From contig NZ_JAQSDR010000012.1 in the NCBI RefSeq assembly GCF_029946005.1, positions 62,001-126,000 of the forward strand: a DNA stretch of 64,000 nt, in the 5' to 3' direction. This stretch comes from Aquabacterium sp. Its GTDB lineage: Bacteria > Pseudomonadota > Gammaproteobacteria > Burkholderiales > Burkholderiaceae_C. The notes beneath the pieces are model-generated. The model did no database searches and was not told the DNA's origin. It saw only the letters and a list, made by a program, of their open reading frames with translations. Shown here one piece after another: positions 36,457-45,989 of the stretch. Numbering within the stretch: the first letter of the stretch is position 1; every line of letters starts with the position of its first letter. The translations under genes and the position numbers were made by a program.

Positions 36457-37224
36457 TCAATCAATCCTAGCAGTCGTCCATTGCTCAAAGCCTTCGCGAC
36501 GCAATTGGCAGGCGGGACATTGGCCGCAGCCGTAACCCCAGGCGTGGCGGTGGGTGCGGTCGCCCAGATAGCAGGTGTGCGTGTGCTCCACGATGATGTC
36601 GTTCAGTGCCGGGCCGCCCAACTGGTCGGTGAGGGCCCAGGTTTGCGCCTTAGTGAGCCACATCAACGGCGTTTCCACCGTCATGGGCGCGGCCAGGCCG
36701 AGGCTGAGCGCCACCTGCAGGGCCTTGAGGGTGTTGTCGCGGCAATCGGGGTAGCCGGAGTAGTCGGTCTCGCACATGCCGCCCACCAGCACGTTCAGGC
36801 CGCGTCGGTAGGCCACCGAGGCCGCGAAGGTCAGGAACAACAGGTTGCGGCCCGGCACGAACGTGTTGGGCAGGCCGTTGGACTGCATCTCGATGGCGCG
36901 GTCTTCGGTCAGGGCGGTGTCTGAGATCTGACCCAACAATGCCAAATCAAGGGCGTGGTCTTGGCCCAGCCGCGTGGCCCAGTCTGGAAACGCCTGGGCC
37001 ACAGCTTGGCGCACCGGTTCGCGGCAGTCCATTTCGACGCGATGGCGCTGGCCGTAGTCAAAGCCGATGGTCTCGACCCGGCTGAAGCGGCTCAGGGCCC
37101 AAGCCAGGCAGGCGGTGGAATCCTGCCCGCCAGAAAAGACGACCAGGGCGGCGCGTGGATCGGCAAAGGCGGAAAGGGGGGCGGCGGGCATGGCGAACAA
37201 ATCGATGTCGTAACAGCTCAGCAT
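36457..37224 (-). CDS. queC: 7-cyano-7-deazaguanine synthase
   Basis: The 255-residue PP-loop ATPase has SGGQDST near residues 31-37. The zinc-binding cysteines lie in THTCYLG and [11 protein letters not shown] at the C-terminus. It converts 7-carboxy-7-deazaguanine to preQ0 in queuosine biosynthesis. An alternative in-frame ATG at 37191 would give a more usual N-terminus. QueD/QueE are not in the window. Confidence 0.96.
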   Translation of the reverse strand: MLSCYDIDLFAMPAAPLSAFADPRAALVVFSGGQDSTACLAWALSRFSRVETIGFDYGQRHRVEMDCREPVRQAVAQAFPDWATRLGQDHALDLALLGQISDTALTEDRAIEMQSNGLPNTFVPGRNLLFLTFAASVAYRRGLNVLVGGMCETDYSGYPDCRDNTLKALQVALSLGLAAPMTVETPLMWLTKAQTWALTDQLGGPALNDIIVEHTHTCYLGDRTHRHAWGYGCGQCPACQLRREGFEQWTTARID

Positions 37225-37268
37225 AGCGGATCAAATCCCCGGACTTCAGGGGTGGGCGTGGCTGGTGG

Positions 37269-37298
37269 TTGGCAGGGGCCGCAAAGCTGGGCGACAAT
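37269..37298 (+). promoter_or_regulatory. Candidate sigma-70 promoter for fpr
   Basis: TTGGCA (37269-37274) and GACAAT (37293-37298) are 18 nt apart, giving a predicted start about 30 nt before the fpr ATG. Both hexamers are near consensus and the spacing is acceptable. Confidence 0.45.
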
Positions 37299-37333
37299 AG
37301 AGGGTTTTCGAGAGCCCTTGCAGGAACCTGGTC

Positions 37334-38110
37334 ATGGCCGCCTTCAATACAGAAACTGTTACCCACGTCCACCACTGGAACGACACGCTGTTCACCTTCA
37401 GAACCACGCGTGATCCGGCCTTGCGCTTTGCCAGCGGCCATTTTGTGATGATCGGCCTCGAAGTCAACGGCAAGCCCTTGATGCGTGCCTACAGCGTGGC
37501 CAGCGCCAACTACGAAGAGCACCTTGAGTTCCTGAGCATCAAGGTGCAGGACGGCCCATTGACCTCGCGGCTGCAGCACTTGAAGGTGGGCGACAAGCTG
37601 CTGGTCAGCCGCAAGGCCGTGGGCACCTTGGTGGTCGACGACCTCAAGCCCGCGATGAACCTGTACCTGTTCGGCACGGGCACCGGCCTGGCGCCCTTCA
37701 TGAGCATCATCCAAGACCCTTACACCTACGAGAAATTCGACAAGGTGGTGCTGGTTCACGGTGTGCGCTACAAGAGCGAGTTGGCGTACCACGACTTCAT
37801 CAAGGACGACCTGCCCGACCACGAGTTGCTGGGCGACCTGGTCCGCGACAAGTTGATCTATTACCCCTTGGTGACGCGCGAAGAGTTCCGCAACCAGGGG
37901 CGCCTGACCGACCTGATCGAGAACGGCAAGATGGCTGCCGACATCGGCCTGCCTCCGCTGAACTCGGCCACCGACCGCGCCATGATGTGCGGCAGCCCTT
38001 CCATGCTGACCGACCTGTGCAAGATCCTCGATGCGCGCGGTTTCCATATTTCGCCTTCGCAAGGCGAGCCGGGCGACTACGTGATCGAACGCGCTTTCGT
38101 CGAAAAGTAA
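37334..38110 (+). CDS. fpr: Ferredoxin/flavodoxin-NADP+ reductase
   Basis: The 258-residue plant-type FNR has the FAD-binding RAYSVASANYEEHLEF segment. The NADP-binding region includes FGTGTGLAPFMSIIQ, and MMCGSPSML plus a C-terminal aromatic-free VIERAFVEK follow. It exchanges electrons between NADPH and ferredoxin or flavodoxin. It is transcribed away from queC, with the next gene starting 14 bp after the stop. Confidence 0.95.
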   Translation: MAAFNTETVTHVHHWNDTLFTFRTTRDPALRFASGHFVMIGLEVNGKPLMRAYSVASANYEEHLEFLSIKVQDGPLTSRLQHLKVGDKLLVSRKAVGTLVVDDLKPAMNLYLFGTGTGLAPFMSIIQDPYTYEKFDKVVLVHGVRYKSELAYHDFIKDDLPDHELLGDLVRDKLIYYPLVTREEFRNQGRLTDLIENGKMAADIGLPPLNSATDRAMMCGSPSMLTDLCKILDARGFHISPSQGEPGDYVIERAFVEK

Positions 38111-38124
38111 GCCCTGGCCAGCAC

Positions 38125-39333
38125 ATGAGAGTCATCCCATCAAGCCCTACTGCACAACGAGGCAGCCTGCGCTGGCTGGCCTCCTGGGCCACGCCCGTGG
38201 CCGCTTTGGTGGCCTACCTGGCGTTCTGGCCTGTTCCGGCGGATCCCGTGCTGTGGTCGGCCCCCAAGGATCTGGGTTATGTGGGTGCCCATGCCGTTAA
38301 CCAGAAGCTGGCAGGCCTGCAGCAGATCACCCTGGGCGCGGGCCAAGTCGGGCCCGAGCACATCACGGCCCATCAAGGCTGGCTGTACACCGGCCTGCTC
38401 AATGGCGATGTGCTGAAGTTCAGCCCGGATGGCCAAAAGCGCGAGGTGCTCGCCAACACGGGCGGTCGCCCCTTGGGCATCGACCTGGACGCACAAGGTC
38501 GTGTGTTGGTGGCCGATGGCGTCAAAGGCCTGCTGCGCATTGAAGGCAGCGGCGCGAGCGCCAAGGTCCAGACCTTGCTCACCACCATTGATGACCCGGT
38601 GGCGGGCGATTCGATTCGCTATGCCGATGCGGTCAAGGTGGGTGCGGATGGCACGCTTTGGCTGACCGATGCCAGCCGCCGTTTTGGCGTGGTCGAGTGG
38701 AAAAGTACCCTGGAAGCCAGCGTGCTGGACATCCTGGAGCACAGCTGTACCGGTCGCCTCATCGCGGCCGACCCGGTGTCCTTGAAGTCGCGCGTGGCCT
38801 TGGCGGGCTTGTGCTTTCCCAATGGCGTGGCGTTTTCAAAAGATGGCAAGACGATGTACTTGTCGGAGACCGGCACTTACCGCATCCTCAAGATCGACTT
38901 GGCCAAGCTGTCCTTGACCCGCGCCACCCAAGGGATGATGAACACGCCCACGCTGGCCAACGCCCTCAGCCAGGGGGCGGCCACCGTGCTGGTGGACAAC
39001 CTGCCCGGCTTCCCGGACAACCTGGAGGCGGGCGAGCAGGGCCGCCTTTGGGTGGGTTTGACCAAGCCGCGCAGCCCGGTCATCGATTTTGCGGCCGAGT
39101 ACCCCGCCATCCGCAAACTGACCTTGCGCCTGCCCCGCTTTCTGTGGCCGGTGCCCAAGGCCTATGGCCATGTCGTGGCCTTGGACGAGTCCGGCAAGAT
39201 CGTGGATGACCTGCAGGACCCCAGCGGCGCCTACCCCGAAACCACGGCCGCGACCGAGTTGGGCGGCAAGCTGTTCATCCAGAGCCTGAATGCCAAAGCC
39301 ATTGGCTGGATGAACTACAGCGGCCCGAAGTAA
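38125..39333 (+). CDS. Strictosidine-synthase/SMP-30-like beta-propeller protein
   Basis: The 402-residue protein has an N-terminal membrane anchor (about 17-36) and then a six-bladed propeller with the strictosidine-synthase-like core: PNGVAFSKDGKTMYLSETGT, LPGFPDNLEA and LWVGLTKPR. Bacterial homologues are often lactonase-like or of unknown substrate. True strictosidine synthase activity is not expected. I chose ATG 38125, 14 bp after the fpr stop. It is followed by a terminator-like hairpin. Confidence 0.83.
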   Translation: MRVIPSSPTAQRGSLRWLASWATPVAALVAYLAFWPVPADPVLWSAPKDLGYVGAHAVNQKLAGLQQITLGAGQVGPEHITAHQGWLYTGLLNGDVLKFSPDGQKREVLANTGGRPLGIDLDAQGRVLVADGVKGLLRIEGSGASAKVQTLLTTIDDPVAGDSIRYADAVKVGADGTLWLTDASRRFGVVEWKSTLEASVLDILEHSCTGRLIAADPVSLKSRVALAGLCFPNGVAFSKDGKTMYLSETGTYRILKIDLAKLSLTRATQGMMNTPTLANALSQGAATVLVDNLPGFPDNLEAGEQGRLWVGLTKPRSPVIDFAAEYPAIRKLTLRLPRFLWPVPKAYGHVVALDESGKIVDDLQDPSGAYPETTAATELGGKLFIQSLNAKAIGWMNYSGPK

Positions 39334-39343
39334 GTCCCTGTAT

Positions 39344-39364
39344 GCGGCGCCATGGCCGCGTTTT
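39344..39364 (+). terminator. Probable intrinsic terminator
   Basis: A GCGGC/GCCGC stem (39344-39348 and 39355-39359) with a 6-nt loop is followed by GTTTT. It lies 10 bp past the strictosidine-synthase-like stop and abuts the convergent acyltransferase end. Confidence 0.5.
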
Positions 39365-40515
39365 CAGTGTCCGTTGATCAGTCGGCGCATGGGTGTTTCA
39401 TACCAGCGGAACACCGCAGAAGAAAAAGCGAACACCGCCACAAAGGCGCTGGCAAAACCCAGCCAGAAGTTGTCCGTGCGGCCCTCCACGGCATGCTGAA
39501 TGGTGAACATGATCATGCCGTGGAAGAGGTACATGCCATAGGACACCTGGCCCATGTGCACCAGCACCCGGTGGTTGAGCACAGCGGCCAACCAGCCCGT
39601 GGTTCGGCTGGCCGCGAGCACCGTGAGGATCATCAGAAGACCGATCAGTATGGGCTCGACCATGTAGCCCACGCAGTACTTGAACACCGCGCTTTGACCA
39701 TCCATCACCGTTGACGCGTAGATCAGCAACACCAGCACCGGTCCGATCAGGGGCAACTGCATGATCACCGCCAGACGCTCCCGCCACTTGCTGTCCCGAA
39801 ACAGCGCGGCGATCAGGCAGCCCACGGCCAGTTCGTCGGCCCTGGTGTCCAGCGCCCTGTAGATGTAGTCCACGGATGCCTGGACTTGCAGGGTCAGGAA
39901 CAGGCGCCAGCACCACACCGCCACGATGATCATCACCAGCGCGCGAACCATGCTCAGGCGGCGACGCACCAGAAACGCCGCCAGCAGGGGCCAGAGCATG
40001 TAGAACTGCTCTTCCACGGCCAGGGACCAGCAATGCGCCACGATGTTGGTTTGGGCCCCAGTGAATGCCTGGTAGTAGTTGGTGACGTAGAGCATGGAGG
40101 CCGTCACGGCAGCCCAGGGAATCGGCTTGCCACGCACCCACAGAATCCCAATGGCCACCACCAGATACAGGTAAAAGGCCGGCATCAACCTAGCGAGGCG
40201 GCGCCGGTAGAACGCCCGAAAGTCAACGCGGCCGTGGGTGTCAAGCTCATCGAACAGCAGGCGCGTGATCAGAAAGCCCGACAGGACGAAAAAGACCTTG
40301 ACCCCCAAGCCGCTCACCACCCCCAGCAAGTCAGCCAGGCTGGCCACACTTTCCGCTGAATGACCGAGCAACACCAGGGCCACGGCCAAGGCGCGCAGAA
40401 AGTCCAATCCCGCGATGCGAGGGGCCATCAAGGCGGAGGCCAATGCGTCGGCATCCACAGCGCGGGACGGGGAGCCGAGCACGGTCGAACCCGCAGCGGG
40501 TGGTAGGGGTGACAT
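39364..40515 (-). CDS. Acyltransferase family 3 membrane protein
   Basis: The 383-residue protein has about ten membrane helices and the AT3 signatures: LDFLRALAVALVLLGH near the N-terminus and RRLARLMPAFYLYL. The motif VEEQFYMLWPLL follows. Such proteins O-acetylate or acylate polysaccharides, lipids or peptides. The conserved His lies in the LLGHS segment. No C-terminal SGNH domain is present, unlike the protein at 46266-48248. The substrate is unknown, though the EPS locus is in the same window. Confidence 0.87.
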   Translation of the reverse strand: MSPLPPAAGSTVLGSPSRAVDADALASALMAPRIAGLDFLRALAVALVLLGHSAESVASLADLLGVVSGLGVKVFFVLSGFLITRLLFDELDTHGRVDFRAFYRRRLARLMPAFYLYLVVAIGILWVRGKPIPWAAVTASMLYVTNYYQAFTGAQTNIVAHCWSLAVEEQFYMLWPLLAAFLVRRRLSMVRALVMIIVAVWCWRLFLTLQVQASVDYIYRALDTRADELAVGCLIAALFRDSKWRERLAVIMQLPLIGPVLVLLIYASTVMDGQSAVFKYCVGYMVEPILIGLLMILTVLAASRTTGWLAAVLNHRVLVHMGQVSYGMYLFHGMIMFTIQHAVEGRTDNFWLGFASAFVAVFAFSSAVFRWYETPMRRLINGH

Positions 40516-40561
40516 ATCGGGGGCCTGAAAAGTGGTTGATGCAGCGCGCGACCGATTCTAG

Positions 40562-41347
40562 TCAAAGCCAGGTATTGCCCCAGGCGTCCCAAGCCGTCTT
40601 GAGGATCAAGGCGCCAACCACCACCAGGAACACCACGCGCACAAAGCCCGTGCCGTGGCGCAGCGCCAGGCGGGTGCCCACGCTGCTGCCCGCCACATTG
40701 GCCACCGCCATCGGCAAAGCCAGCGCCCAGTCCACATGGCCGTGCGGGATGAACCAGGCCAGTGCCGCCACATTGGTGGCGAAGTTCAGGCGCTTGGCCC
40801 CCGCACTGGCGTGCAGAAAATCCCACCCCAGGCCGCGCACCAGCGCGAAGACGAAGAAGCTGCCCGTGCCGGGGCCAAACAGGCCGTCGTAAAACCCAAC
40901 CGTGGCCCCCAGCAAGGTGGCCAGCAGGTGCTCGGTCTGGTGGGACCAGTGCGGTGTGTGGTGGCGGCCCAGGTCCTTGCGCCACAGCGTGTAAACCCAG
41001 ACCCCTGACAGCACCACGGGCAGCGCAACCCGGAATTGCGAAGCCGGGACCCTTGTGGCCAACCAGGCCCCTGTGATCGCACCCATCAAGGCCGCCACGA
41101 TGGCGCCCAGTAACCGCGACGATGGCAAGCGAACCTGTTTGGAAAACTGCCAGGCCGCCCAGCCCGTGCCCCAGACCGACGCGGCCTTGTTGGTGCCCAG
41201 CAGGGTGGCGGGCAAGGCTTGCGGGAACAAGCCGAACAGCGAGGGCACCATGATCAAGCCACCACCGCCCACGATGGCGTCTACCAGCCCGGCGGCGCCT
41301 GATGCCAGCAGCATCAGGCCGACATTGGCGGGCGTCAGGTCAAGCAT
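40562..41347 (-). CDS. TauE/SafE-family sulfite/sulfonate exporter-like permease
   Basis: The 261-residue protein has about eight helices. The N-terminal repeat AAGLVDAIVGGGGLIMVPSL and the second repeat GFYDGLFGPGTGSFFVFAL are diagnostic of this family. The substrate is uncertain (organosulfur compounds, sulfite or other anions). It is 17 bp downstream of proA and may be co-transcribed. Confidence 0.9.
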   Translation of the reverse strand: MLDLTPANVGLMLLASGAAGLVDAIVGGGGLIMVPSLFGLFPQALPATLLGTNKAASVWGTGWAAWQFSKQVRLPSSRLLGAIVAALMGAITGAWLATRVPASQFRVALPVVLSGVWVYTLWRKDLGRHHTPHWSHQTEHLLATLLGATVGFYDGLFGPGTGSFFVFALVRGLGWDFLHASAGAKRLNFATNVAALAWFIPHGHVDWALALPMAVANVAGSSVGTRLALRHGTGFVRVVFLVVVGALILKTAWDAWGNTWL

Positions 41348-41364
41348 TCAACGGTGAGCTTGGA

Positions 41365-42672
41365 TCAAACGCGGATTTCGCCCTGGCCCAGCACCACGTA
41401 TTTCAGCGAGGTCAGCCCTTCCAGCCCGACCGGCCCACGCGCGTGGAACTTGTCGGTGCTGATGCCGATTTCAGCGCCCAATCCGTACTCGAAGCCATCG
41501 GCGAAACGGGTCGATGCATTGATCATCACGCTGGCCGAATCGACCTCGCGGAGGAAGCGCATGCTGTTGGGCTGGTTGGTGGTGAGGATCGAATCGGTGT
41601 GGTGCGAGCCGTAGTGGTTGATGTGGGTGATGGCCTCGTCCAGCGAATCAACCACCTTCACCGCGATGACCGGCGCCAGGTACTCTTCAAACCAATCCTG
41701 CTCCGTGGCCTCGACCACCTTGGCGCCCGGCACATCGGCCAGGATGGCCTTGGCACGCGGGTCGGCTCGCATTTCAACCCCCTTGGTCGCGAACACGGCG
41801 CCGATGCGCGGCAAGAAGGCGGCGGCCTGCTTCACGTGCACCAGCAGCGATTCGGTGGCGTTGCACGGGCTGTATTTCTGCGTCTTGGCGTTGTCGGTCA
41901 CCTTCACGGCCAGGTCCAGATCCACTTCAAAGTCGACGTAGGTGTGGCAGTTGCCATCCAGGTGCTTGATGACCGGCACCTTGGCCTCGGCACTGATGCG
42001 TTCGATCAGGCCTTTGCCGCCGCGCGGAATGATCACGTCCACGTACTGCGGCATGGTGATCATCTGGCCCACGGCGGCGCGGTCGGTGGTTTGCACCAGT
42101 TGTACGCCGGTGGCGGGCAAACCCACCTCGGTCAACGCGGCCTGCACCAGCTTCCACAGCGCCAGGTTGGAGTGGATGGCCTCGGAGCCGCCGCGCAGCA
42201 CGCAGGCGTTGCCGCTCTTGATGGCCAGCGAGGCGGCCTCGATCGTCACATTGGGGCGGCTCTCGAAAATCATGCCGAACACGCCGATGGGCACGCGCAT
42301 CTGGCCCACGGTGATGCCGGTGGGGCGACGGCGCAGGTTGGTCATCTCGCCCACCGGGTCGGGCAGGGCGGCGACCTGCTCGCAGCTTTGCGCCATGGTC
42401 TCGATGACTTTGTCGGTCAGGCGCAGGCGGTCAACCATGGGCTCGCTCAGGCCGTTGGATTGGGCCTTGCTCACATCTTGCACGTTGTCGGCCTTGAGGG
42501 CGGCGGCCTGCTCGCGGATCAGGCGGCCGAGCGCCAGCAGGGCGTTGTTGCGGGCGGCGGTGGAGGCGGCGGCCATCAGGGTGGCGGCGGCTCGGGCGGC
42601 CTGGCCCACGGCGCTCATGTACTGATCGACGGGTTGGTCGGCGGAAGGGGAAATGGTCTGCGCGGTGTTCAT
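41365..42672 (-). CDS. proA: Glutamate-5-semialdehyde dehydrogenase
   Basis: The 435-residue aldehyde-dehydrogenase-fold enzyme of proline biosynthesis has [20 protein letters not shown] and [10 protein letters not shown]. The catalytic Cys lies in [14 protein letters not shown], with [20 protein letters not shown] near the end. It reduces gamma-glutamyl phosphate to the semialdehyde using NADPH. I chose ATG 42672 (MNTAQT); an upstream frame to 42720 overlaps the divergent gene. Confidence 0.96.
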   Translation of the reverse strand: MNTAQTISPSADQPVDQYMSAVGQAARAAATLMAAASTAARNNALLALGRLIREQAAALKADNVQDVSKAQSNGLSEPMVDRLRLTDKVIETMAQSCEQVAALPDPVGEMTNLRRRPTGITVGQMRVPIGVFGMIFESRPNVTIEAASLAIKSGNACVLRGGSEAIHSNLALWKLVQAALTEVGLPATGVQLVQTTDRAAVGQMITMPQYVDVIIPRGGKGLIERISAEAKVPVIKHLDGNCHTYVDFEVDLDLAVKVTDNAKTQKYSPCNATESLLVHVKQAAAFLPRIGAVFATKGVEMRADPRAKAILADVPGAKVVEATEQDWFEEYLAPVIAVKVVDSLDEAITHINHYGSHHTDSILTTNQPNSMRFLREVDSASVMINASTRFADGFEYGLGAEIGISTDKFHARGPVGLEGLTSLKYVVLGQGEIRV

Positions 42673-42703
42673 AAGGCAAGATTGTCGCAAACCCCGGCCA
42701 TTC

Positions 42704-43033
42704 ATGCACCACCAAGTCATCCATATTCACGCAGAGGCACCACCTAAACCCGCTTTGGGCGCGCCTTGCAATGGCTGTGGCGTGTGTTGCCTGGTCGAGC
42801 CCTGCCCGGTGGGCATGCTGATCAGTCGGCGCCGAAAAGGGGCGTGCGACGTGCTGGTGTGGTCGGATGAAGCCTCGGCTTACCGCTGCGGTTTGCTGGT
42901 GGCGCCTGAGCGGTTCACGGCCGGGCGTTGGATGAGTTGGGGGCCTTTGCGAGGCCTTTGGCTGCGCTGGGCGCGCCGGGTGATCGCCGCTGGCCGTGGC
43001 TGCGATGCTGACTTCTTGCCGGATGAACCCTGA
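42704..43033 (+). CDS. Small cysteine-cluster (YkgJ-like) protein
   Basis: This 109-residue protein has an N-terminal cluster [16 protein letters not shown], the pattern of the YkgJ/zinc- or iron-chelating cysteine-cluster domain, plus later single cysteines. A metal-binding role is likely but unproven. It is divergent from proA with about 31 bp between starts and ends at a strong terminator. Confidence 0.75.
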   Translation: MHHQVIHIHAEAPPKPALGAPCNGCGVCCLVEPCPVGMLISRRRKGACDVLVWSDEASAYRCGLLVAPERFTAGRWMSWGPLRGLWLRWARRVIAAGRGCDADFLPDEP

Positions 43034-43036
43034 AGT

Positions 43037-43058
43037 ACCCCCTTAAGGGGGTTTTTTT
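43037..43058 (+). terminator. Strong intrinsic terminator
   Basis: The stem ACCCCC-TTAA-GGGGGT (43037-43052) is followed by a run of seven T residues (43052-43058), four bases after the stop of the 42704-43033 gene. Confidence 0.93.
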
Positions 43059-43142
43059 GCGCCTTTGGAAGGACAATCATCCTTCATACGATGAGGTCGT
43101 CCCGCTGCACGAGGGCGGCCCGCCAAATCAGAGGAGAACCCC

Positions 43143-43277
43143 ATGCGCAAAAAGTTGCTGCAAAACACCTTGTTTGCCGCCATGGCCGCGTGGGCCATTT
43201 ACGGATTGCACACAGCGGCTGAAACCGCAGTGGTCGATGCCCGATGGGCGTCCACCATGGTGGCCTTCCAGCAGTGA
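43143..43277 (+). CDS. Small exported/membrane protein of 44 residues
   Basis: The 44-codon frame starts MRKKLLQNTLFAAMAAWAIY. A basic N-terminus, one hydrophobic stretch (about 8-22) and a short polar tail ending AFQQ suggest an exported or single-span small protein. AGAGGAGA ends about 4 nt before the ATG, a strong ribosome binding site. It lies between a terminator at 43058 and the convergent ubiquinone gene (6 bp away). I do not recognise a family. Confidence 0.62.
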   Translation: MRKKLLQNTLFAAMAAWAIYGLHTAAETAVVDARWASTMVAFQQ

Positions 43278-43283
43278 CCTGAA

Positions 43284-44576
43284 TCAGCGCAGGCCGAACA
43301 TCATCGTTCTGGCCAGCCGGTGTTTGAGGGGCCCCAGCGCTTGCATGGCGCCCAGCCCCAGTCCGCGCGCCGTCGCCAGGATGGGCGCGGGCCAGGTGAA
43401 GCTGCGGGCCAAGAAATCCGTCCCGGCAATCAAAGCCCAGCGATCAGGTTGGCGGCGGCGCTGGAAATGCCGCAATGCGGCGGCCACGTCGACCTGAGCG
43501 CCCACGCTGGCGCCTTTGATGGCCGACAGCAATTCGTGCACATCGCGCAGCCCCAGGTTCAGGCCTTGCCCGGCCACGGGGTGCAGCGTTTGCGCCGCGT
43601 TGCCAATCCGCACCACCGCGCCATCGTTCACCAGACTTCGGTGGGCGTTGAGCCCCAGCGGGAAGGACTTCAAAGCCGACACCTGGTGGATCTGGCCCAC
43701 CCGTTCGTGAAAGATCGTGTTCAGCACCACCAGGCGCTGGGCATCGCTCAGGTCACGCACCGGGTCGTCGTCTCGCTGCACACACCACACCAGGGCGGCG
43801 CGGCGGCCACTGGGGCCCCCGGGCACCACGCTGCCATTGCCCAAGGGCAGCAGGGCGGCCGGGCCGGACGGGGTGAAACGCTCGTAGGCCACGCCCGCTT
43901 CGCTGTCTTCGCTCAGCAAAACCTGGCCGACCCAGGCGGTCTGCGCATAGTCACGGCTAACGCCCTGCGGCCATTGCAAAGTGGGCTGGTCGGCGAACAC
44001 ACCGCCTTCGGCCACCACGGCCAGGTCGAAGGGCTCGGCGATCTCGGCATCGACTTCGACGCCACCCGACACGGGTTTGAGGCCTTTCACCGGCGTGCCA
44101 AAACGCATCAGCAGGCGATGGGGTTCGCGTGCGGTGGCCTGGGCCCAGGCGGCTTGCATGGGCGCCACCAGGGTGCCATAGCTGACCACGGCGCCCAGTT
44201 GGGCCACACCCTGCTCGGCCGCACTGATGCTCACAAAGGGCTGCTCGCGGCCCGGCCACAGCACGGTGGGCTGCTGCTGAGACACGTGCACGGCCAGGAT
44301 GGGCGCCACCTGTTGGCGCGCCTGGATGGCGGTCCACACGCCCATGCGTTCCAGCTCCTGAACACTGCCCAGCGACAAGGCCAGGGTGCGCGGGTCGCCG
44401 GACACGTCCTTGTCGGCGGGGCGCGCATCGAACACGGTGATGCGGGCCTGGGGCAGGGCCTGGGCGGCTTGCAGCGCCAAGGCCAGGCCAGCCGGGCCGG
44501 CGCCGATGATGGCCATCGACAAGCCAGCTTGGGCCAGTGGCGGGGGTGTCACAGCGGTGTCTTCAACGGTGTTCAT
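43284..44576 (-). CDS. UbiH/UbiF/COQ6-family FAD monooxygenase
   Basis: The 430-residue aromatic hydroxylase has the FAD motif IIGAGPAGLALALQAA near residues 24-39. The second FAD motif is IGNAAQTLHPVAGQGLNLGL, around residue 330. It hydroxylates the ubiquinone ring precursor; which position (C5, C6 or C1) is not clear by eye. AGGAG lies 7 nt before ATG 44576. It is divergent from ispB, the polyprenyl-tail synthase of the same pathway. Confidence 0.92.
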   Translation of the reverse strand: MNTVEDTAVTPPPLAQAGLSMAIIGAGPAGLALALQAAQALPQARITVFDARPADKDVSGDPRTLALSLGSVQELERMGVWTAIQARQQVAPILAVHVSQQQPTVLWPGREQPFVSISAAEQGVAQLGAVVSYGTLVAPMQAAWAQATAREPHRLLMRFGTPVKGLKPVSGGVEVDAEIAEPFDLAVVAEGGVFADQPTLQWPQGVSRDYAQTAWVGQVLLSEDSEAGVAYERFTPSGPAALLPLGNGSVVPGGPSGRRAALVWCVQRDDDPVRDLSDAQRLVVLNTIFHERVGQIHQVSALKSFPLGLNAHRSLVNDGAVVRIGNAAQTLHPVAGQGLNLGLRDVHELLSAIKGASVGAQVDVAAALRHFQRRRQPDRWALIAGTDFLARSFTWPAPILATARGLGLGAMQALGPLKHRLARTMMFGLR

Positions 44577-44608
44577 CGTGGGGCTCCTGAATGGGCATTG
44601 TCGCGCTG

Positions 44609-44639
44609 TTGCAGCCCCGGCGAAGGGGGTTCCTATAAT
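44609..44639 (+). promoter_or_regulatory. Sigma-70 promoter for ispB
   Basis: A perfect -10 TATAAT (44634-44639) is preceded by TTGCAG (44609-44614) at 19 nt. The predicted start near 44646 leaves about 15 nt before TTG 44662 and helps choose that start over the in-frame GTG 44695 or ATG 44713. Confidence 0.6.
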
Positions 44640-44661
44640 CACCGCTTACAGCACTCCAACC

Positions 44662-45654
44662 TTGTCCAGCGTGTCAGCCACTTCCACCCCCACCGTGAAC
44701 TACCGCAGCCTCATGGCCCCTGAGATGGCCGAGGTGGATCAGGTCATCCACCAGAGGTTGTCGTCCAAGGTGGCGCTGGTTAATCAGATCTCCAACTACA
44801 TCGTGAACGCGGGTGGCAAACGCATACGCCCGATGCTGTTGCTGCTGATCGCGCGGGCGCTGGGCAATGACTCGTCGCAACGGCATGAACTGGCGGCGGT
44901 GGTGGAGTTCATCCACACGGCCACGCTGTTGCACGACGACGTGGTGGATGAGTCAAACCTGCGGCGCGGCCGCCAGACGGCCAACGCCATGTTCGGCAAT
45001 GCGGCCAGCGTGCTGGTGGGCGATTTTCTGTACTCGCGCGCCTTCCAGATGATGGTCACGACCAATCGCCTGCGCGTGATGGACGTGTTGGCCGAGGCCA
45101 CCAATGTGATCGCCGAGGGGGAGGTGCTGCAGTTGATGAACATGCACGACCCCGACATCTCGGTGGACGACTACCTGAAAGTGATCGAATACAAGACGGC
45201 CAAGCTGTTCGAGGCCAGTGCCCGCCTGGGCGCGGTGATCGTGGATGCCTCGCCAGAAGTTGAAGAGGCGTGTGCGTCGTATGGGCGCACCTTGGGCACG
45301 GCGTTTCAGCTGATTGATGACTTGCTGGACTACGAAGGCAGCACGGCCGAGCTGGGCAAGAACATTGGCGACGACCTGCGCGAAGGCAAGCCCACTTTGC
45401 CCTTGCTGGTGGCCATGCAGCGGGGCACACCCGAGCAACGCGAGATGATCCGCAACGCCATCATCCATGGCGAAGTGGAGCGCATGGCGCAGATCGTGGA
45501 CATCGTGAAAACGACCGGCGCGCTGCAGGCCACGCGCGAGGCGGCCGAAGAGCAGGCGCGGCTGGCCGAGGGCTGTTTGGTGGCCTTGCCCGCCTCGGTT
45601 TACAAGGATGCGTTGTTGCAATTGTCTGCAGATTCGGTGCACCGGTCGTCTTGA
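44662..45654 (+). CDS. ispB: Polyprenyl diphosphate synthase (octaprenyl type)
   Basis: The 330-residue trans-prenyltransferase has GGKRIRP, the first Asp-rich motif LLHDDVVDES and the second QLIDDLLDYEG. It makes the long prenyl tail used by ubiquinone and menaquinone. Octaprenyl length is expected in this group but not shown here. No ATG precedes the conserved N-terminus. I take TTG 44662 (or GTG 44671) from the promoter position and the family length of about 320-330. The start is the least certain part. Confidence 0.94.
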   Translation: MSSVSATSTPTVNYRSLMAPEMAEVDQVIHQRLSSKVALVNQISNYIVNAGGKRIRPMLLLLIARALGNDSSQRHELAAVVEFIHTATLLHDDVVDESNLRRGRQTANAMFGNAASVLVGDFLYSRAFQMMVTTNRLRVMDVLAEATNVIAEGEVLQLMNMHDPDISVDDYLKVIEYKTAKLFEASARLGAVIVDASPEVEEACASYGRTLGTAFQLIDDLLDYEGSTAELGKNIGDDLREGKPTLPLLVAMQRGTPEQREMIRNAIIHGEVERMAQIVDIVKTTGALQATREAAEEQARLAEGCLVALPASVYKDALLQLSADSVHRSS

Positions 45655-45680
45655 TCGGCGCCGCTTTCGGGCAGTCAAAT

Positions 45681-45757
45681 CGGGGTGTAGCTTAGTCAGG
45701 TAAAGCGCTACGTTCGGGACGTAGAGACCGGAGGTTCGAATCCTCTCACCCCGACCA
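45681..45757 (+). tRNA. tRNA-Pro (anticodon CGG)
   Basis: The 77-nt cloverleaf has a perfect 7-bp acceptor stem (CGGGGTG/CACCCCG), discriminator A and encoded CCA. The anticodon loop TTCGGGA gives anticodon CGG with G37, as expected for tRNA-Pro. The T loop is GGTTCGAATCC. It lies 26 bp after ispB and is probably co-transcribed. The region just after it carries a toxin-antitoxin relic, consistent with past integration near the tRNA 3' end. Confidence 0.97.
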
Positions 45758-45841
45758 GGTTGTTCCTTGCAACTCAAAGATTCACGAGCCCCTGAAGACG
45801 GGTTTTTCGGCATTCTGAGCGCGTTGGTTAATTTCCAGAAT

Positions 45842-45860
45842 CGACTCAAAAAATGAGTCG
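45842..45860. repeat. Perfect 7-bp inverted repeat with A5 loop
   Basis: CGACTCA (45842-45848) and TGAGTCG (45854-45860) flank AAAAA. A similar element, CTCTCA-AAAAG-TGAGAG, occurs at 54304-54320. It could be an operator or hairpin; the function is unknown. Confidence 0.5.
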
Positions 45861-45989
45861 AATGGATCGCTTAATCACCTCAACTCGGACCGATGACGTC
45901 GGATGTGACCTGCATCTGGCCGACACCACCTCGTGGCCTCGATCCTCCACGCATAGCACCTGCGTGGTGATCGCATGGCAAGCGCGGCA

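Noticed and set aside
45850-45985. Possible ccdB toxin remnant downstream of the ccdA relic
   Set aside because: Short stretches such as VIKRSIRLIF faintly resemble the CcdB C-terminus, but the similarity is too weak and needs frameshifts.
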